Shown here: piece after piece, positions 21,539 to 35,200 of the stretch
Layout of the letters: the number at the start of each line of letters is the position of its first letter
Position numbering within the stretch: the first letter of the stretch is position 1
NCBI GenBank assembly: GCA_009869945.1
Contig: WIXG01000381.1
Span: forward strand, 1-64,000
Source: Mesaphorura yosii
Taxonomy: Eukaryota; Arthropoda; Collembola; Poduromorpha; Tullbergiidae
DNA length: 64,000 nt
Direction of reading: 5' to 3'
Notes under the pieces: model-generated
The model's database searches: none
What the model saw: only the letters and a program-made list of their open reading frames with translations
Told to the model about the DNA's origin: nothing
Translations under genes and position numbers: made by a program

Positions 21539-23506
21539 TTAAGACAAGTACGAGTAAGGGACCGCGATAGCCTGAACAGGTGCAGAATTCATTAATCGAA
21601 ATAACACATGTCTTTTTCCGTAAATCAACTCAACTAGAAAAATCACTCCCTCACAACCAAGCAGTATTGCTGAGAAGGGGAATATTTGCATGATCTGATA
21701 CTCCATGGAAATTGGTTTCGGGTCCGTATGCCTCGCGTAGTCTTCGCGTAGTCTATTCGTGTACCTGAGGGCCCTGAATTTTGCGGCGACTTGTTCATTT
21801 TCAAACTCGATTTGTATTTCATCCCAGTGGTGGATGAACCCAAACTCATTCAGCGCCTGCCTTACGCGTGCAAATTTCTTTCGCAGCAGGTTGTAATACA
21901 GGCTCCAAGAGAGAATCCCTTCTTTCATTGACTTCGTGACCGAATGGCAGACTCCACCCGGGTTCGCGACTCTGAAAGTGTCCAACAACACGCGATTTCG
22001 TTCGTTCTCTTCCTTATCTACGAACGCAGCTATGTACGGAGGAAGCAGCTCAGTCGCGTTAGAATCTGTTGAGTTGTAGTATACGAAGCTCGTGTTCAGC
22101 AAATGCAAAATGCCCTCCTTCCTGAATTGCTCTTCGAAAACGTCTTCCGGCCTCGCCATCGCGTCCGAGATGGGATAGAATTGGATCTTGTATTTGGCCT
22201 TGATCAGCTCTCCCAGCGTTCCGTAAACCAACGGCTCGTCTGGCGCCACGATGTGACTCGTCAGGAACATTTCGTAGTGCATTGTGAGAAGAAAGCCAGC
22301 GGTAAAGACGGTAAACTGAAGCTTGGACTTGGCGCTTCCTTCGCTGACCAGGAGCAGCGCGGATTTGAAGAGGTTATCCATAAATTTCAACACATTTCGG
22401 CCATCCAATGGCATCTGCACGCTGGACACAAGCGCGAGTGTCACGCAGGAGACGACCAGAAGCACCCAGACGGCTACGTCAAAAGCCTTGACCCAATTTC
22501 CGTCATTTCGAATTCTCCGTTGGTCGTAGTCGCAGTAGAACAGCTTGATTTGACGAGAAATTTCAAGGTGGTACTCGACGTTCAGCATATCGGGGATTTC
22601 CGTCACACGAACCTCATTAACGGCGATGGCTGCGTAATTTTCGGCAAACAGGTTATTCGCTGAATAGTACGAACCGTTCAGATGGGCGACAATGAATTGC
22701 ATTGCTGTGAGAGCTTTGCCGCAGATTTCGTGGGTGGCAGATTTGCGTCGGTAGTCGGTTAGACATGCGGTTCTGTGTTCGGGACTCCCGGCCGGCAGAT
22801 ACGGGTTGAGAACACTGACGATCCGCCTATGTAAATGGGACCCGACGGTTTTTCTAAGACTGGTCACGTACTCACCGTTTATAGATTCATTCTCGGGCAG
22901 CTTGTATAATACGGGAATGGGAATGGGATCAGAACCGGAAAGATGGCATGGCAAACAGATCCAACGTCTCTCAAACAACTCTTGACTTTCGTATCCTTGG
23001 TTTTGACCAGAAGCAGGCACCACGAAGTGGTACATTTGAAAGCTGAATCGAATGACTTCGTCTGGTGGCAAGACTGTTGGTGTGCCCCTGGAAATAAAGA
23101 TGAGGTACGTACTTTTTTCGTTGCTAGCCTGCATCCTCTTCCCGAATGATGTCAAGCTGGTTCGGGTGTAATCCGGTTGAATAAGGAGATACACGTTGCA
23201 GAATCTCGATTCGTGCATGTTGATTCTTGTTTTGAGGAGTGGGTCGTAGAGAATTGTTGCCAACTGCTTCAGATCGGCGTATCTCGGATTGCTGGACTCG
23301 GCAATCACCCACGGCTGGCTATACTGATTGGATTGTATCACGGACTCTGCAATTGTGCTCGAATCGCTGTGGAACTCGAATTGAAACAGATGAAACGTGC
23401 ACTGGCTTAAATCATGCAACTGCAACTGCAAGTCCGAAGCTAAAGTGGGCACGGTTAAGGCGATTGAGCTAATCAGAAACAGAAAGCTGAGGATTTTAGT
23501 CACCAT
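21539..23506 (-). CDS. Divergent ionotropic receptor (chemosensory iGluR-like channel), intronless
   Basis: A single open frame of 655 codons. The annotated ATG at 23506 was preferred because it opens a clean signal peptide (MVTKILSFLFLISSIALTV). Layout: an extracellular ligand-binding half; a first TM helix (VAVWVLLVVSCVTLALVSS) at about residue 340-360; a pore region; a second TM (FTVFTAGFLLTMHYEMF); a second ligand-binding lobe starting YGTLGELIKAKYKIQF; and a last TM (FPFSAILLGCEGVIFLVELI) about 45 residues before the end. This is the arrangement of insect IRs. Classic glutamate-binding residues are not recognisable, as is usual for divergent tuning IRs. Length and lack of introns match the rapidly evolving divergent IR class. 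An AATAAA overlaps the stop codon. It probably acts in taste or smell neurons together with a co-receptor (family knowledge). Confidence 0.88.
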   Translation of the reverse strand: MVTKILSFLFLISSIALTVPTLASDLQLQLHDLSQCTFHLFQFEFHSDSSTIAESVIQSNQYSQPWVIAESSNPRYADLKQLATILYDPLLKTRINMHESRFCNVYLLIQPDYTRTSLTSFGKRMQASNEKSTYLIFISRGTPTVLPPDEVIRFSFQMYHFVVPASGQNQGYESQELFERRWICLPCHLSGSDPIPIPVLYKLPENESINGEYVTSLRKTVGSHLHRRIVSVLNPYLPAGSPEHRTACLTDYRRKSATHEICGKALTAMQFIVAHLNGSYYSANNLFAENYAAIAVNEVRVTEIPDMLNVEYHLEISRQIKLFYCDYDQRRIRNDGNWVKAFDVAVWVLLVVSCVTLALVSSVQMPLDGRNVLKFMDNLFKSALLLVSEGSAKSKLQFTVFTAGFLLTMHYEMFLTSHIVAPDEPLVYGTLGELIKAKYKIQFYPISDAMARPEDVFEEQFRKEGILHLLNTSFVYYNSTDSNATELLPPYIAAFVDKEENERNRVLLDTFRVANPGGVCHSVTKSMKEGILSWSLYYNLLRKKFARVRQALNEFGFIHHWDEIQIEFENEQVAAKFRALRYTNRLREDYARHTDPKPISMEYQIMQIFPFSAILLGCEGVIFLVELIYGKRHVLFRLMNSAPVQAIAVPYSYLS

Positions 23507-26500
23507 TTTTGCCAAAATCAACGAAATTTAAAAAAAAAATCGAAATTCGAAATCCCACTACTTCTTTGTGCGGGCACATACTTCAGGATTAGAATGACGA
23601 GACATTACATAGAATTTACAAGCAAAGACCGTCTTGCTGGACGACTCATTCATATTCATGGAACTTTAAAAGGCGGATGACTTTAATTCCAAAGAGAATG
23701 GACATTTTCAAGGAAAGGGGTGGGCTTTTTTTTCCTTCTACGTCGCAGGAATTGGACGTCAGCCAGAACCACCAACTTCGTCATAAAATGAATATGAACT
23801 GTTCATTACTTTAATTAAAATTGCCATTATCGGCGTGTGCGTCTTTTCAGTCGTTTGTGGGCGTTCTTGGCGGCACGTTTCCTGCATGCCCTGACAATAT
23901 TTTAGTCACGACAGGCACGAGGGAACCGAGCCAATGAGTTCATCGTATTGTGTTTCTTAGCATGACTTCAATTTAATCACTTTTAAAACACCGAGCTCAA
24001 TTCCCACGAAAAACAAGCGTAGCATGGCATGAATTAACAAAGAGTATGTGTTTCTTATCTCGGCGAGCAATCTGAAGCGGTACAAAAGCAATGGTGACGA
24101 GGAAGAAGACCAAGAAGAAGACTCAATTATGTCTTGCTTATTCTTTTAGCTCCGTAACAATTTCTCTCATTAACTTTTATGTTCCTTTCTTAAAGTGTGA
24201 CGCTTGAGAAGAGAAAAATACTGCTCACAAATTTCACTGTCGAAAAGAAACACAGTAAAGGTCATAAGGTCACTAGAATCCAAGTGAAGCAAGTTTATCG
24301 AAATGCATGTGAAATTCTGTTAGTTCGCATTCTCCGTCAGCAAAAGAATTCATTCTTTCTTCCTTCCTGGTACACCGCAGAGCAGATTGGAATTAGAATG
24401 ACAAGCGTGCAATCCATTTGATTCATTCATTCAATCAATTTCACTGTTTCCAAAAGCTCAAAGTGGTAGCGAAAGTGCAGGCATGCCAAGCCAAGCCAAG
24501 CGCTGCACTGCCGCGTGGAAGTTTCCGAGTTTCGATGCCTTTTCTCTTATGCTAATCAATTTATTACTTCCAGCAGCCCAATTTAACTCGGATTTCATAT
24601 TTTGCTCAGCGCGACGCGCTTTTCACAACGAATTGGTTCGGGTTTGATTTTAATTCAAAAATACATTTCATTTCGACGTAGCCAGCCAGCGAATGAACTT
24701 GAAGCTCCTTCAACTCCAGCAGCATTTTTATTAAAATATTTTTACACTAGCAGAAAAAGAAAAGTTTCCAAGTGAAAAAATTCTCATCATTCGAGGAAAT
24801 TAGTCGAAGGGCAGGCAAGAAGAATGGAAAGACGACTAGACGACACGTACTTTTTGTGTTAACCCCAAAATTATACGGTTCAACTCGAAACTTTTTCTTT
24901 GCTTTGATTCCCTTTCTTGCGTCTTGTGTTTTATGCCCACAGTCAGCTTATTTGGTGTAATTGCCTGTGCTATGCTACGCGTATGCGTACACTTGCTTTT
25001 TCTTCTTCTCTTCCGCTTGCCACGATCGCGATGTTTGCTTTGATTGCGACGAGTCTAAATTGAATTTGTGCAGATTATAAATGCACGAATGGAAGCAACC
25101 ATGGCTCCATGGCTGGAGACTTTGTCAGCTGATTCTGATTGCGAAGTCGAAGTGCGTCTAGAGTTCGTCGCGATCTCATCGCGCGAATGTAGAAAAAAGC
25201 GGAAGCAGAAATTGGGTTTGTGCCTGATGAAGTTAGTTTGATTGGATCACATTAGCGACTAGCGAACTTTTGAGCATTTGCTGAGCGCAAATCGTGAAAC
25301 TCTTCTGCCCTGCAGAATCTCTCACTTGGTCTCTTAATCCTTTGTTTCACTTTCTCGCCTCGCCTCGACTCACTTCTTAGGCTTCTCGTCCAGGTTTGAC
25401 AAATACGCATTTAATGGCCTGCCCGGCTTGAAACAACGACGGTAAGAAAATACGTGTATTACAGTTAAATCCTCTCATCAATTAGCGAGAAGGCGGGATG
25501 GCTTAAATTGTCTTGACTTTGAGTCAAGTGAAGCCGTATTCGGAATTTTTCTGGCTGTGCTTGAGAAGATGTCATAATTCCGACCGAGGCATCCTCCAGG
25601 CCAGGCTGAGAGATGAATGGATGAGGAATTAGAACGAGACCATACGAACGACGGCAGTCTAAAGAATTACACCTGTCAAGTAGCCAAGCAGAACGAAACA
25701 TGAAATAGAAATCTTGCGTCTTGCGTTTCAAGAACAGAATTCGGCAGCATTGCTGCATTAATTTGGGAACAAATTGCTTAATTATTAGAATTAAGGACTC
25801 AGGCGCCTTTCGTGGGCTTCGGCCGTGGCTTTGAATGTGTGCGCTGGCCTGCCGGAGTCGTACTTTCTCCACATGCGATCCGTTTTCTTCACGGCGGCAG
25901 GCACGCTCTTATTATTCTAGCCGCAACCGTAACGTCATCATCATCGCCATCACCGCCACTGTCTGTCTATCTACTGTCATCTGTAATGCATACCGCATGC
26001 CACACGCCGCATGTCACGTGCATTGTGTTCCTGTACGCGTACACAAACTGCTGCAAACAATGCCAGCTTAATACAGTTCGGATTCCGGGACTCCGCTGCA
26101 CCGCAGCGTGAGGAATATTCTGTCAGTTGTCATTGTCACTTGTTTAGAGCACAAAACAGTTGCTGATACTTTCTCCACTGCTGGAGGATCTTTCTGCGGT
26201 GCAAGCAATACTTTCCTTCTGCATACCGCCGACGCGTACGCTGACACTGCCGCTTATGCGTAAGCGTACGCGTTTATTTTAAGTTTCGGTTCATAACAAC
26301 AAAAACTGAATCACTTAGCATAAAATCGATTTACTTGTGTATTTGTGGTCGTGGTGGCACGACGGCGGCGGTGAGTGAAACGTAAAAGTAAAAATTATGC
26401 CTGGGCTTGATGCGGAGCCACCGCACGGCACGGCACGCGGTAATCATTTTCTCATGTTATTATTAAGATAAACCCCATGCAGGGAGACTCCATTCAGAGC

Positions 26501-29500
26501 AGCAGCAGCAGCAGAGCACCGAAGGATGCTGAATCGCGAGTCGCGACGTCTGCTGCTCCTGCAATAATGCAAAAAATGTGTCTGCTGTCTCCTGTTTACT
26601 TGCTTGCCGATGCTGGGCTTGATTCTCATTATAATTTTCAAATTTACGTGTCTCGTGCAATCGTGCGGATTCGGCTCCGGTAATAACATTTTATTGGCAA
26701 CACCATTTTGTACTTATTTGTGCGATGATCTCGGCGAATTTGAGACCGCAGCTTATTATTTGCGAGATCCGGCCAAACAAGCTGGAGAGGAGAGCAGGTG
26801 CCGTTAATGTGACGAACCGCTTCTGTCGTCGCCGTTCTACGTGTTGTGGTGACCAAGTGCACGAAACGAAACGCGATATTTTGCGAGATACAATTTTAAA
26901 TTGATTTATAATAGATCACGCATACGTGCCACGCCAAGACACGAGGATGGATCTGCCTGCATCTGCATATGACAATGATGATGATCACGACCACGACCAA
27001 GCACGACTCAAGCAGAGAATCATCGCTAGTATGAAGCTGATGATTTGTTGCCGCAGACAGTAAATTTTCTCCCTCATCCAAATCCCATTCATCATCCGAG
27101 CTTCGTGCAGTCGTGCCGCGAAACTTTCACCATCTGACAAGATTTAGTGGTAGTGGTTTTATATATTGTTCGAGGCTGCGTTGCGGACGCGGATCGCAGA
27201 TGATGACAGCCGATACGTGCGAGCCGCGCGATTATGATTATGAAACGATTTGTCATTGTGACGCGTACGAGTAATCGTGGGAAAACAATTAAAACTTAAA
27301 TTCGATTACTCAATTAACCACGCGCAGGCGTAATGTATGTGCTCATACGTGAAAAATTTTACCAGCGCCAGACGACAAACTGCAAATTGCATTCCTGGAA
27401 ATTCACTTGATGAATTTCAATTTTTATTAATTTTCTTTCTACGCTACGACGTTGAGACAAGATAAAAAATTTCTCAGATTTTCATATTATAATGCATTCC
27501 GCTGACATGAACGTCATTCACGCTAAGCGTGAGCAATATTTTTCAATTTTAGCATCGCCGACACGACAGGATTTGAATTTTCAGATTCTAGAACACTTTA
27601 TGACCTGTGAATGTCATTTATGAAACCCACATCATCTCCGACGTATGATTTGAATGGCTTTGTGAATATTGCGACCTGGCCACAAAATTACTCTTACCTT
27701 TCTTTGCCTGGACTGCATTGCAGTCAAAAATGATCCATGATGGCATTCACGGCATCGCCTTTCAAATCACGATCGAGTTTAATGTCAAATTAAACGTAAA
27801 ACCCCAGCGCAGCGTCAAATATTGACGGTTGCCAGATGAGATTTCAGATTTTAATAAAAATCGGGTGAGTTTGAGTTGAGGTTGGAATTTTCCACTTTCA
27901 CTTATGTTGATGCTGATGTTAAAGTAAAGCAAACGATCATAAAGTGGCTGGCTCTGTAATGAATTTCTTATAACCACGCACCGTATCGCACAAAGTGACT
28001 TGATTTGACTTGACAAGATCAGGTCCAACCGCAGCATGGCGGCATCCAAGCAACCACCGCATTTAATCCTGGCATCTTATCGCGTAATCCTGTCACATAA
28101 CTCCGGCCGTCGCGTCGGGTGCACGACACGAGGCCATTATGTATTCTTAGCTAAGCAGTTAACCATGTGCCATGTGCTGGGCCGTCTGTCTCTAATGGAT
28201 TAAGCGTATAAAGTATTCACACGCGCGCGGCAACGAGCAGCCGAATGGATTCTTAAGGACCGGACGAAAACGAAGTGAGCGTCGTTGTTTAAATATAATC
28301 CTGCGTCCCAGTCTTTCCTGTGCCTAACCTAACCTTGCGCTACGGCTACGATTAACTACTCACTTGCCCTGGCGTTAGAAATAAATTTGGTTCAGGTGTG
28401 CCTGTTTTACCTTTCTCGGAAGCCGCGACATGGCTGAATTATTGTAATTTAATATTGCCATCGCTAAACATGGAAAGAGAAAAGAGATCACTTTCTCCAA
28501 TATTTACCAGCCTGAAAGTATTGCGGGACGTTTCCTGCGTCGAGCCAAAATCGAAATCGGGCTGTGCGTGGTCTTTAATCGCAATCGCTCGTATCGTAAA
28601 TTCGTTAATCGAATCGAGTCACCTGAAACCGGCGCGGGGGCCTGATCTTTAAATCAATCTGGCACCGTATCAGTTTGAACTCGGATTGGGTTCAGGAAAT
28701 TCAGGGAAAGGAGACAACCAAAAACCAACCCGCAAGCAACGCACCCGAATCACATTCAATTGACTTTTGTTGCATCTCCCTGTCTTGTCACATATTCTCC
28801 CGGAATCTTTTGTACGATATTTATTTATGCGCGAGTCGCGCCAAGCCGCGAAATGGAACGAGAAACTGGCTCGAGCAAGAAAGTCAAAGTGAGTCTTGAG
28901 TCACGTCGCGTCAGTATAAATTGTAAATTGCGCAGTGGCTAAACAATCGTGACACTTCGTCTTTTTCGTCTTCGTTTTCGGTTTGTTGGTTTCAATCGTC
29001 TTGGACCGTCTCGGGCCTGCCGCCGGAGTCTGTCGCATATTCATCTTCTTCAGAAATTGGGACCCGTACACAAAACGGCAAGGCAGGCAGGCAGGCAGTC
29101 GTTTAAATCTGTTGGCTGGCTCCAGCCTCAGCCTGCTGCCTAGTTAGTAGTTTGTGTTTTATGCCCCGTATAAACCGTCTGCCCAAATAGGCTCTAACCA
29201 TGAGGGAATATTCGCACAGCGTAGAAAGCACATCACACCGATGGAGAGAACTAGAAAAATGCCGAATAAATAAATGACTTGAATTGCAAATGAAAGCGGC
29301 TATACGCCATGGCCATAATGCAGAGCAGTTCGGAGGAGTGGTTCGTCTCGTTGTTGTACGTATTAAGTGCAAGTGTTTGACATGTAATTTCACGCTGGTT
29401 GAAACACACGCTCCCAAGAGACAAAGACGGCAGGATCCAGGAAGCATGGAGCAGGCCAGGAAATATATGACCATGGCCATGATCACGAGCCATTGCCATT

Positions 29501-30773
29501 GTGCTTGTGGCTCGTGTCTTGTGTGGGATTCCCTGTCATTAAGACGCCGAGCCCGCCGAGGCTCGACATAAAAGTTTTGGTTTAAGAGCGGTGGCTCAGT
29601 CTCGGTGTTTTACGGTGGGAAACTTGACGATGATTGTTTTTCGAGCCGTAATTCGTTTACCTGCTCCTAATTCTTTCAGCTGTCTAGCCGTAGCCTTCCT
29701 TGACCTTTACCGTTTCCTCTGCACGGCGCAACGGTGATTTAGAGTTCAAGTAGACAGCAGAGTTTAACTTCCCGGGTCAGGAACTTGTGTGTGTGTTCGA
29801 ATCGTCCGAGTCCTGGCATTATTGACATTTGTGCCTGTATCCTTCGCTGGCCTAGTCTGACAAAATATTAAAGGAGAGAAAAGTTCAATGGCGAGTTCGC
29901 TTCAGCTTCAGCGGCTTTGAAAGCTCTTGTCTTGGTCATTTGTAAGAAATGCTGTACTCTGTTCTTTGTACGAGAACGAGAATGACACGACTCGATGCTC
30001 GACGGGTCGGCCAAGCCACAAATGACCACACGAAAGTCTGTCTCGAGTCTCGAGAGTTGTAGGATTTGCTCGGGTGCATTCTACAAATTGTTTTCCTCCC
30101 GCACGATAATAATACAATATTCCCGGAATGTATGGGTAGACAAAATTGTCAATGAGAAATACGACCATACGGCTATACGGTAAGAGAACGAAATGCAACC
30201 GGCGGGGAAAGAGAATGGAGGGATTTGGAATTTTCTCTTGCCTCATTCCTGCCCTGCTCTACCCTGCCTACGCCTGTTTACGGTGGAACAAAGATATCGT
30301 TTCATTCTCGTGTCTGACAAGTCTTCATGTTGTTTTGTCGAAAAGGGTCGGCCTTATCAGTGCTGGCCAGGCCAGGCCCGTGCTCGCGGCTCGCACGCGC
30401 ACGCATCATTGCATCTCAAATTGCTAATTGACTAAACTGACGGTAAATACTTTAACACCTCCGAAACAATTAGCGAGACCTTCCTCCGCTGCGAGGCAGC
30501 TAAACATGCCTGGTCTGAACAAAGAGTAAGAGGGCAGAAACACATATAGACACACGGTCCAAGAAGCAAGAGCCGAGTGGGTGCGCCTGGGCTACGGCTA
30601 CAGCTATAAATGATAAATGAAGTCTCCGAGGCGCGTCGCGCGCGGTGGAGTGGTGCTATATTGCATTTATGAATAATGAGACGGCTGGTATTACTTTCCA
30701 CATAATTTAACCCGAAACAGCCGCAAAAACAGTAAAAGACCTTGAAATCGGCAGTGACAGTGAGACCAATCTA
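23507..30773. other. Large gene-poor region between the IR and DIP genes
   Basis: No exon, RNA gene or transposon coding region could be supported. It contains short GGCA-type microsatellite sequence near 29085-29100 and several CG-rich palindromic runs (such as CGTACGCG) near 26.0-26.3 kb. It may contain regulatory DNA for the adjacent DIP gene, but nothing visible proves this. Confidence 0.4.
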
Positions 30774-31034
30774 GGAGTGAATCTTCCGGAACGAATCTTC
30801 CCGGAATGAATCTGCCGGGCGAGTCTTCCCGAAACGAATCTTCCCTGGAATGAATCTTCCCGGAACGAATCCTCCCAAGGATGAATCTCCTAGGAATGAA
30901 TCTGCCGGTCACACACGAGCTGCAGGCTGCAGACCGCGAAAAATACAAAGATTCGTTTCGGGAAGATTCATACAGGCGGATTCATTCCTGGGAAGATTCA
31001 TTCCAGCAAGATTCATTCCGGAAGATTCACTCCT
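30774..31034. repeat. Inverted minisatellite (head-to-head arrays of a 13-16 bp unit)
   Basis: The left arm (30774-30909) has nine direct copies of a unit close to GAATCTTCCCGGAAT. The right arm (about 30950-31034) has six copies of the same unit in the opposite orientation. The outer ends match perfectly for at least 18 bp (GGAGTGAATCTTCCGGAA against its reverse complement). A 40-bp spacer separates the arms. The whole could fold into a long hairpin if transcribed. The unit contains GAAnnTTC, the core of a heat-shock element, but function is not shown. Confidence 0.85.
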
Positions 31035-32225
31035 GTTACGCAGTGACACAGGTTACACGAAAGACTTGGAATGGAAGGAATTTGAGCCTCGGACGTCCGC
31101 TGGCGACTGACGATCAAAATTTGCGTAATGCGAGCTCCGACTCCCTCCCGGGTCAGCAGCTATGAATCCTTGATACCCCGACGGCGCTCAAGGACACGCG
31201 GCCCTGCCATGCATTAAGGTAAATAATAGATCATAATGGTTCATTAAAATGTAAACATAATTTATTAACCCTTTCTTTTATTACGCACATCCGCGTCGTC
31301 GTGGGCCATGCCAAATTAATTTATGGGCTCGCACTGCGCCGCCGAGCCGACCGAATAAAAATATTTTTTCATTTACGTGCATATTTTTCAGGCTCTCGCA
31401 GGAATTCAGCGAAAATTCACACTGGGCGCGAGCGCGTGCGCACTCGCATTGCCGAGTTTTCCCTCCACCTTTCGCGACTACCGACTCTAAATCTTCAAGA
31501 TGCTCTTCACTGCGTTCTGTGTTGCGTTGGCTAATTGAAAATGAATTCATGCACTAATTGCCAGAATGCCAGACTCTGAACATTCATGGGCTCTGTTCTG
31601 AAAAAGCGTTCACATTCCATGCTTGCTTTATTCACAATCATCGTACGTACAGTGTAAGTAAATATTTAGTTACATAATTTGGCATACTTGAATTCCTCGT
31701 CCTTTCTTCCTACATTTTAAACTTTACCCTACGCTTGTACGTGTACATTATTGACATAATTATAATTATTTTGATGGTCACAGTATAATTATGATACAAA
31801 GTACGAGCACAATTAATCTGCTTACGTCTTAATCTAATTTGGAGCAGCACGCCAGAGATTTCCGTAATCTCGATAATTTGAATTTTGCTATTAGTATTTA
31901 CACGGTGCAGGTAATTAATGATTAATGTTCTTGATAATGATAATGATGAGTTGATTTGATAGTTGATGATATGAGCTAAGATCACTCGTCGTCTCGTCCT
32001 TTACGGTAGGAAACTTGTCAAGAGCAGAGCCACGGCAAGACGGACGTACAATAAAAAATAATCTCGGTCGGAAGCATTCATGCAGAAACGGGCACGGACA
32101 CGCACAATATTAAATCCTGCACTAATCACGTTGCTACGCGTCTAGGTCCTACGTACATACGATAATCACGCATAAATTGGTTGATAAGTACCGTTGATGG
32201 TGGCTGATGTCGATGGGTAATAAAA
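31035..32225. other. 3' flank of the DIP gene
   Basis: No gene recognised. It likely contains the DIP 3' UTR, whose end I cannot place; the nearest AATAAA-type candidates on the minus strand are not convincing. Confidence 0.35.
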
Positions 32226-35200
32226 TCACCTTGTCGACTCGCAGCCATAGCCGCTCTGCGCCGCCACGAAGCCTAGAACTAAGATCTGAGTAATTGCAGC
32301 AGCAGCAGTCGCAGTAAACGAATGAAGCTTCGTCGATGGCGCGGATGAAGAGGTTGAACGTGATCTTGAGGATAAATCACCAAGATTACCAGCAGTCTTT
32401 TGAGTACCGTGCGAGCTCGCGTCGGGTGAGTAAGAAGGCGAGTCTCGTGACGATACAGCTGAAATACGCATACGCATTACGCACAAAAACTAGAGTGAGA
32501 CAAGGGGCCACGTCCACTGACTAAAGGCAAGTGTCCACTTACGATTGTACGGCCACAGATTATTATCTGGGTTCTTGTAATGATTGCCGTTGCTGCTGGC
32601 GCCGCCAATCGTTCGTTGTTCAGTGCTCATTGGCGGAGTTGCAAATCCTGGAAGGAAAAAGAACAGGAATAAAGAAAATCGGCAAAGATTAATTTTCCGC
32701 ATCCGCGCAATTTGCATTTCGCAATTTGGCGGGTGATTCCTCCCTGTAGTATTCATGGAAGTGCTAATTAAATGAAGCAGTTACAAGGTAGCAGGTAATT
32801 AATGGGTGTTAATTAACAGTATTAATTTTACACGCGGGCCGTAACTTGGGCGGCCTCGTTTTGGAAAACTTTTGTCGCCACCACAAAGAGCACAGCGCAT
32901 CACTGAAATGAAACAGTAAAGATGCTCCGCTCATCGCCGTCGCGTAGGAGGCTTTTATCATTTCAAAGGAAAAGTCACTCGTCGCGGTCGTTTTGTTTAA
33001 TTAAAAAGGCTTTATTTCTACGGACTGCGAAGCCGAGCCCAGAGTCTAATTTAATTACCTGAAAGAGTCACCACTTGGTTCTCAGTGCCCGCTGTTGTTG
33101 TAGTCTTCGTCATTTTAATCTCTGCAAGTAGAAAATAACGAGGGCGTGAGACAAATGTGGCCGGCTCCGTTTAATTAAGCAGGCTCATTAATTAAAATTG
33201 TGTGCGGTACAAATTCACTTCAATTCGAGCCAAATTTGAGCCGCGAAAATCGGTCAAAATCCGCGCTGCACTTCGATTTTTCAGCCGCGTTGCCTAAAAT
33301 TCGTCGATTTTTACGCAGAATGCTCGTACATCATTTTTCTTCATGGTACATTGCTTTTGGAGCCCTCGCGGAAAAATGCAACCCTCGCCTGTGTTTTTGT
33401 TTACCGACATTACACAAACACGCCCGCCCGCGCCCGCCGGAATGCACACAACGCAAATCCTAGTCGTTGTTGGACTTTCGGATCTTCATAAATAATGTAT
33501 TTTGACATTGGTAGACCAAAACCGAAACACTCGTGCTTTGCGTTCGCGGACGCATCAACAACGCAAGGCCGCCGATGGAGTAAGCGCATGAATCGAGTGG
33601 CGAATGAGAATGGGAAATTGTGGTTATACGAAATGACTTTTTTCTACCACTTTCATCACTCTGGCTTTGGCTTTGAACTCCAAGCTGAAGCTTTGCAGCA
33701 TTGCATTTTGGGGGTATCGTCTCGACTGCATTAATGGCAATGCGCATTATTGAGCCACTTTGACGAAGAAGGAGATCATCTGTGATCTGTTCCACGCGCT
33801 GCGCCGCCGCTCGCGTTGCGTGGGGAGAAATTCCCGTTGCCAAACTTGAAACAAGTAAAAAGCTGCAATATTTACGTATTAATATTTTTTCATGCAGAAA
33901 GTTGATCCGATCCTTGACTTGAGTTGACTAGAGACTGAAACAAGTTTTCGTTTCGTTTTCGATCCGGGCAGGCAAAGAAACTAGTTTAGTAATCTTATAA
34001 TATATTATTATTATTTGAGTTTTTAGTTTCACTTTCACTTAATAACAATATTTTCCCTGCCTGCTTACCGTCTGCCTTGTGTTTGTAATATATGAACAAA
34101 GTTTAATATCACAGATGTGATCTTTGCTTTGCCTTTGCCCTTTGCTTTTTCTTTGCGGGCGCGGGCCTCCGCTCGTCCGCGCTGCTGCTCTTCTTCGTCA
34201 TTTTCTTGTAACTTTAAAATATGCACATAAATTTAGTGCCAAGCTTCAGACTTTCTCCCTGCGCGTTTAATAAGGACGACTTCAACTGAGGCGGCTGACG
34301 CATGCTCCGTCATTTGAAATTTGCAGAAATCTGAATTCTGAATTCAAATTCTGAACGATTTCTTGCTCCTCGTTCGAAATTAGAGGCCAACCATCGAAAT
34401 TGGAGAGAAACTTTTAAAATGTAATTAAAATATGCGAAGACGCAATAGAAATTGATATTGGACCATTTATTACATTATTTGTGCAAAATCCCATGCCCGA
34501 CGCTCCACGCAAGACAGGAGCGCCTGCATCGAATTCGTCGTTAGGTACCCACATAAGAAGCTTTTTCATGTCATTCATTCCACCCTTCAGCTATTTACAC
34601 TACTGCAACGCCTTGGATGCGATCTCTGCAATGCGATGATGAGATAACCGCCGCATTCACACGCGTAATGCCATTGTAAAGTGCGGATATCGAATTATAA
34701 GGATTATGGCTTGGTTTGACGAGGCGTCGCGTCGTGGCAAGGGCAATAATTGTAATTGAACCTGAACTCATCCATTGTGCTAGCGCATTGTCTCCTTGCC
34801 TTGGCAGTACATTTTCTATTGTATTCTGAAACTCGAGCTGGGAAGAAATATAGATTTCTTGGCGTGGCGTGGGGCTTAGAGGCATAATCTCCTTTCAATG
34901 AAAGAGAAAATAGTCTCTCAGTCTCAGCATCAGTGCGAGAATAAGAGTAAATGTGAATATTAACCCTTCTCCCCTGCAAAACTCAGCAAAGCAAGACACA
35001 AGGGTTGGAGCTTCACGCAGAATCTGGCATCGGTACACGAAATCTTCGCACATACAAAAAGTAAACAGACTTTCACACGTTTCCCGTTTCCGTTCGCTTT
35101 TCGTACACGGCCATAGCCACAGAGGTTGACATTGCACTTGAAGCAAGCATGAGAATCGGCCCCAGGATTAAATGCATTTGGTGGGTAAGGCAAAGTCAAC

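Noticed and set aside
22103..22663. Plus-strand open frame of 186 codons opposite the ionotropic receptor
   Set aside because: Shadow of the receptor's coding frame on the other strand; no signal or domain.
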